Under the pieces are notes generated by a model, which was not told the DNA's origin, did no database searches, and saw only the letters and a program-made list of their open reading frames with translations. Of a stretch of DNA of 64,000 nt, positions 60,976 through 64,000 are shown piece by piece. Source of the DNA: Planctomycetota bacterium. GTDB lineage: Bacteria; Planctomycetota; UBA8742; UBA2392. The stretch covers positions 145,778-209,777 of the forward strand of contig JAHBXZ010000009.1 of assembly GCA_019636215.1 (NCBI GenBank), given 5' to 3'. The first letter of the stretch is position 1, and each line of letters opens with the position of its first letter. A program made the translations under genes and the position numbers.

Positions 60976-61824
60976 ATGCCGTTCAAACTCGCATTCGCCA
61001 GCAACGCCATGAAGCGCTACTCGCTGGACGAGGCGATTGACCTTGTGGCCGATGCGGGCTACCAGGGCATTGAGATTCTGCTGGATCCGCCCCACGCGTT
61101 TCCGCCCCATGTCAAAGACGCCGACATCAAGCGCTGGCGCGAGAAACTGGCCGCGCGCAAACTGGCCGTCAGCAACTGCAACGCCTTCATGCTCTATGGC
61201 ATTGAGGGTTGCCACCGGCCCAGCTGGTGCGAAAAAGACCCCGCGCGCCGCAAGCTGCGCGTCGAACACACCCGCCAGTGCCTGTACCTCGCGCAGCAGC
61301 TTGGCGCACCCACCATCAGCACCGAACCCGGCGGGCCGATTGACCCCGGCGTGACCCGCCAACAGGCCGCGGACTGGTTCGAGCAAGGCCTGCGCAGTGT
61401 GCTGCCCGACGCCCAGAAAGCCGGAGTGCGCCTGTGCATTGAGCCCGAACCCGGCCTGCTGATTGAAAAGGCCGGCGAGTACGACGACTTCATGGCGCGG
61501 TTTGCGGGTGACCCGGTGGCCGACAAGTGGCTGGGCCTGAACTTCGATGTCGGGCACTTTTACTGTGTGAGTGAAGACCCGGCCGCCAACGCGCGGCGCT
61601 TTGCCAACCGCATCCACCACATCCAGATTGAGGACATCGCCGCTGATCGCGTGCACTTTCACCTGGTGCCCGGCGACGGCGCGATTGATTTTGACGCCTT
61701 TTTTCGCGAACTGCGCGGCGCGGGCTATGACAACGGCTGGATCACCGTCGAGCTGTACACGTTTGAGCACAAGGCCATCGAAGTAGCCAAACGCGCCCGG
61801 GACTTTCTGTTGAAGTACCTGTAG
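60976..61824 (+). CDS. Sugar phosphate isomerase/epimerase-like TIM barrel (AP endonuclease 2 superfamily)
   Basis: A 282-residue protein. Metal-site style motifs of the xylose-isomerase-like family are GYQGIEILLDPPHAF, LCIEPEPGLLIEKAGEY, LNFDVGHFYC, HHIQIEDIAA and GWITVELYTFEH. The final Glu and the His/Asp pairs fit a divalent-metal isomerase. The substrate is unknown, and no sugar-catabolism operon is attached. Element copy C starts two bases after its stop. Confidence 0.88.
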   Translation: MPFKLAFASNAMKRYSLDEAIDLVADAGYQGIEILLDPPHAFPPHVKDADIKRWREKLAARKLAVSNCNAFMLYGIEGCHRPSWCEKDPARRKLRVEHTRQCLYLAQQLGAPTISTEPGGPIDPGVTRQQAADWFEQGLRSVLPDAQKAGVRLCIEPEPGLLIEKAGEYDDFMARFAGDPVADKWLGLNFDVGHFYCVSEDPAANARRFANRIHHIQIEDIAADRVHFHLVPGDGAIDFDAFFRELRGAGYDNGWITVELYTFEHKAIEVAKRARDFLLKYL

Positions 61825-61826
61825 TC

Positions 61827-61926
61827 GTGGCATCGCCGTCCCGGCGATGGGTTTCCAGGCGCGTCTAGCGCCTGGTGCATGGCCGAGACGGCCATGCAGA
61901 CGCATCGGCGCGGACTCCGATGCCAC
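61827..61926. repeat. Four-hairpin intergenic element, copy C
   Basis: A 100-bp element with GTGGCATCGCCGTCC start and CCGATGCCAC end. Hairpins: CATCGCCG-TCC-CGGCGATG, CCAGGCGC-GTCTA-GCGCCTGG, GCATGGCCG-AGA-CGGCCATGC and CATCGG-8 nt-CCGATG. It sits between the converging TIM-barrel gene and the small membrane protein gene. Confidence 0.85.
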
Positions 61927-61929
61927 GGG

Positions 61930-62304
61930 CTACTTGGCCGCCATGGCCAGCACGGCTGTTACCGCCAGCAGCAGGCGCAGCACGAGAAAGCTCATCGCCA
62001 TGCGTTTGTGCCAGGTCACCGGCGCACCCATGCTGACCTTGCCGCCGCTGAATAGCATCGCCGGGTATAGAAAGATCAGCAGCGTGGCGATGCCGATGTG
62101 AATCTGCAGCCAGAAGTTCATGATGCCGCCCATCTGCGCAATCGCGCTGCGGTCCAGTTCAATGAACAGCAGCAGGGTGGTGTCCAGCGCAAAGCCCAGT
62201 GTCATCCAGAAGGCGTGCAGCTGCCGGTTGCGCTTCATCGGCACGCCCACGCAGAACCAGAAGAAGATGCCGAAGTTCAGGATTGGAAAGACGTACTTTT
62301 CCAT
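61930..62304 (-). CDS. Small polytopic membrane protein, possibly DUF420-like
   Basis: A 124-residue protein from the ATG complementary to 62302-62304. Four hydrophobic segments: FPILNFGIFFWFCVGVPM, FWMTLGFALDTTLLLFIEL, WLQIHIGIATLLIFLYPAM and MSFLVLRLLLAVTAVLAM. Conserved-looking histidines near membrane edges (LHAFWM, IHIGIA, WHKRMA) recall heme- or copper-linked DUF420-type proteins, but I cannot confirm the family. Confidence 0.65.
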   Translation of the reverse strand: MEKYVFPILNFGIFFWFCVGVPMKRNRQLHAFWMTLGFALDTTLLLFIELDRSAIAQMGGIMNFWLQIHIGIATLLIFLYPAMLFSGGKVSMGAPVTWHKRMAMSFLVLRLLLAVTAVLAMAAK

Positions 62305-62457
62305 GGCGGCGATTACGCGTAGCCCGCGGCGCGGCGTCAAGCAAACGGCAACCACGAATCGCCATGAATCTGCACGAACGCGCTTCACGGAAGCAGGCCG
62401 AATGATTCGTGAGGATTCGTGTAGATTCGTGGCTTGTGACGCTGTTCAATCCCGCCC

Positions 62458-63354
62458 ATGCCGCTGATTACCGACCCCGCCCTTGTCCGCAAAACCATCA
62501 ACGCCGCGCCAGAGCGCGCGCCCTGCAAGGCCGTGCTGATGGCCGACCCGGCGCACTTTCGCGTTGAATCCGTGATCAACCCCTGGATGGCCGACGCCGC
62601 GGGCAAACTCAACGTCGTGGACGAACCCCGCGCCCGCGCCCAGTGGAACGCCCTCAAGGTTGCCTATGAGGCACTTGGCCTGCGCGTTGAAGTCATCACC
62701 GGCAAACCCGGCCTGCCGGATTTCTGCTTCTGCGCCAACCAGGCCGTGACCTTTCGCGACGCTGCTGGCAAACCGGCCGCGATCCTGAGTTACATGCGCA
62801 GCGAAACCCGCGCGCCGGAAGTGCCGATCTTCAAGGCCTGGTACCGCGACCACGGCTACACCCTGCATCGCCTGCCCGCCGACGTGAAGCCCTTTGAGGG
62901 TACCGGCGACGCGATCTGGCATCACGGCAAACGCGTGATCTGGGGCGGTGTTGGGCCTCGCACGGGCAAGGGCGCCTGGGAACACGTGGCGCGACTCACG
63001 GGCGCGCCGGTGATCCCGCTGACGTTGATTGACCCGCGCTATTACCACCTGGACACGGCGCTGGCGGTCATGAACCGCACCACGGCGTTGTTCATTCCGG
63101 CGGCATTTGACGAGGCCTCGCGCCAGCGGCTCAAGCAGGGGTTTGACGACCTGATTGCATTGAGTGATTCCGACGCCGCCAATTTTGCCTGCAACGCCCA
63201 TTGCCCCGACGACCGCAATGTGCTGCTGCACGAAGGCAGCGCGGAGACTGTCAGCGCCCTGACGCGGCGCGGGTTTGGCGTGATTGAACTCGACACCAGC
63301 GAGTTCATGAAAAGCGGCGGCAGCGTGTTCTGCCTCAAGCAGGAACTTGCCTGA
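62458..63354 (+). CDS. Amidinohydrolase of the DDAH/arginine-deiminase superfamily
   Basis: A 298-residue pentein-fold enzyme. Motifs: LPDFCFCANQAVTF (substrate side), FEGTGDAIWH (acidic residue), YYHLDTALAVM (catalytic His197) and GGSVFCLKQELA (catalytic Cys292). The set fits dimethylargininase or a related guanidino-group hydrolase. It should hydrolyse an arginine-like guanidinium; the exact substrate is not decided by sequence. Its stop codon runs into the hexamer repeat at 63351. Confidence 0.93.
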   Translation: MPLITDPALVRKTINAAPERAPCKAVLMADPAHFRVESVINPWMADAAGKLNVVDEPRARAQWNALKVAYEALGLRVEVITGKPGLPDFCFCANQAVTFRDAAGKPAAILSYMRSETRAPEVPIFKAWYRDHGYTLHRLPADVKPFEGTGDAIWHHGKRVIWGGVGPRTGKGAWEHVARLTGAPVIPLTLIDPRYYHLDTALAVMNRTTALFIPAAFDEASRQRLKQGFDDLIALSDSDAANFACNAHCPDDRNVLLHEGSAETVSALTRRGFGVIELDTSEFMKSGGSVFCLKQELA

Positions 63355-63386
63355 CCCTGACCCTGACCCTGACCCTGACCTTGACC
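63351..63386. repeat. CTGACC hexamer tandem repeat
   Basis: Five perfect CTGACC copies and one TTGACC copy in direct tandem, overlapping the last codons of the amidinohydrolase (its TGA stop lies in the first copy). A shorter CTGACCCTGACCTTGG copy occurs at 63824-63840, at the other end of the repeat block. Confidence 0.9.
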
Positions 63387-63922
63387 TTGCCAGCTTTTTC
63401 GACAGAGCCTGTTCATCCGTGTCCATCCCTGGACCAAGGCCATTGCCGTGCACCACACACACGACGCCGCGCGCTGGCGCTTGCGGCTCTTGTTCAAGCC
63501 GTTGCATCCCACACCGCGCCGTACTTGGCGAACTTGGCGTCCTTGGCGGTGAAGCCGTTGCCGTAATCTGTGTGTATCTGTGTCCATCCGTGGACCAAAG
63601 CCCTTGCCGTGCATCACACGCTGCGCCGTACTTGGCGAACTTGGCGTCCTTGGCGGTAAAGCCGTTGCCGTGATCTGTGTGCATCTGTGTCCATCCGTGG
63701 ACCAAAGCCGTTGCCGTGGATCACACACAGCAGGCCCTCGCTGGCGCTTCGGGCTCCTGTTCAGGGCCTTGCCGTGATCTGTGTGAATCCGTGTCCATCC
63801 GTGGACTAAAGCCTGTTCATGCCCCTGACCCTGACCTTGGCCCAAACCCCAACCCCTGCCTTCACTTGCGCGGTTTTTGTCGCGTTGCCTGCCCTCAAGC
63901 TTGCCATGGGATGGAGGAACCC
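63387..63922. repeat. Degenerate tandem repeat block, non-coding
   Basis: Four degenerate copies of a unit containing TCCATCC(G/C)TGGAC(C/T)AA(A/G)GCC (near 63421, 63581, 63691 and 63795), usually followed by TTGCCGTG and ATCACAC. TACTTGGCGAACTTGGCGTC and the following CTTGGCGGT occur twice. No convincing gene is seen; short reading frames only restate the repeat. Confidence 0.75.
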
Positions 63923-64000
63923 ATGTCCAAGCCCAAGGCTGACCTGCCGTCGCACTTCATTGCGCTGGTCTTTGAATCCAGCCCGTCTTTGCGCGCGGCG
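63923..64000 (+). CDS. Start of a gene truncated by the right window edge
   Basis: GGAGG five bases before the ATG at 63923 marks a real start. Only 26 codons are visible (MSKPKADLPSHFIALVFESS and onward), too few to identify. No signal peptide is obvious. Confidence 0.55.
   Translation, partial: MSKPKADLPSHFIALVFESSPSLRAA

Noticed and set aside
1..64000. tRNA or rRNA genes
   Set aside because: I looked for the GTTCGA-type T-loop and for rRNA landmarks on both strands and saw none; a covariance-model scan would be decisive.

Overview
The window is about 64 kb of GC-rich, gene-dense bacterial chromosome with no rRNA, tRNA, phage, plasmid, insertion sequence or CRISPR array that I could find. 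The mix suggests a planctomycete-like (Planctomycetota/PVC-type) Gram-negative bacterium, probably from an environmental genome. Pointers are an FHA-Ser/Thr-kinase fusion, an FHA-sigma54 activator, a YXWGXW-type lipoprotein, a left-edge hypothetical protein of a type I associate with planctomycetes, three OprO/OprP-like outer-membrane porins, a GT2-DUF2062 fusion, and many short secreted proteins of unknown function. This placement is inference: no phylogenetic marker such as 16S is present.

Layout. 1-8.3 kb: a partial hypothetical gene, a secreted HECAH metallopeptidase, an Ig-like/cyclophilin PPIase, two tandem OprP-type porins with a coupled SRPBCC protein carrying a histone-like KPAAKR tail, and a membrane-anchored tetraheme cytochrome. 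8.3-18.6 kb: a MamK-like actin, a lipoprotein with about 635 residues of charged repeats, then an operon of FHA-kinase, CNNM/HlyC protein and a secreted protein. 18.6-24.1 kb: Fic protein, GapA, 2-Cys peroxiredoxin, Ndk, RsfS and purine nucleoside phosphorylase. 24.1-27.9 kb: DUF167, a secreted protein, an FHA-GAF-sigma54 activator and a zinc-ribbon protein, probably one leftward operon with PNP. 28-38 kb: M3 peptidase, a third porin, GT2-DUF2062, a hotdog dehydratase, small membrane proteins, a DUF1801 protein and a TPR protein. 38-49 kb: an aconitase-family protein with the swivel domain first, LysA, the bacillithiol glycosyltransferase BshA, a STAS protein, a MetG-beta-like tRNA-binding protein, an STT3-like membrane protein, a J-like/TssM-like protein and a DegT-type aminotransferase. 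49-64 kb: an anthraniloyl/salicylyl-CoA hydroxylase-reductase fusion, Dut, a very large heparinase-like/Ig protein, MeaB, two small proteins, a MoCo-carrier-like protein, a sugar-nucleotide epimerase, a TIM-barrel isomerase, a DDAH-like amidinohydrolase and a truncated gene at the right edge.

The strongest unexplained signals are non-coding. Three copies (39959-40055, 47597-47694, 61827-61926) of a roughly 100-bp element made of consecutive hairpins with shared GTGGCATCG ends each sit between two converging genes. REP-like hairpins with GTAG/CTAC flanks occur at 51.4-51.7 kb, with a looser set near 21 kb. A structured stretch at 57.1-57.5 kb contains 30-bp tandem GNRA-tetraloop hairpins. On the protein side the most unusual items are the MamK-like actin next to the giant charged-repeat lipoprotein, the TssM-C-terminus-like protein without a type VI cluster, and the porin-coupled SRPBCC-KPAAKR protein.
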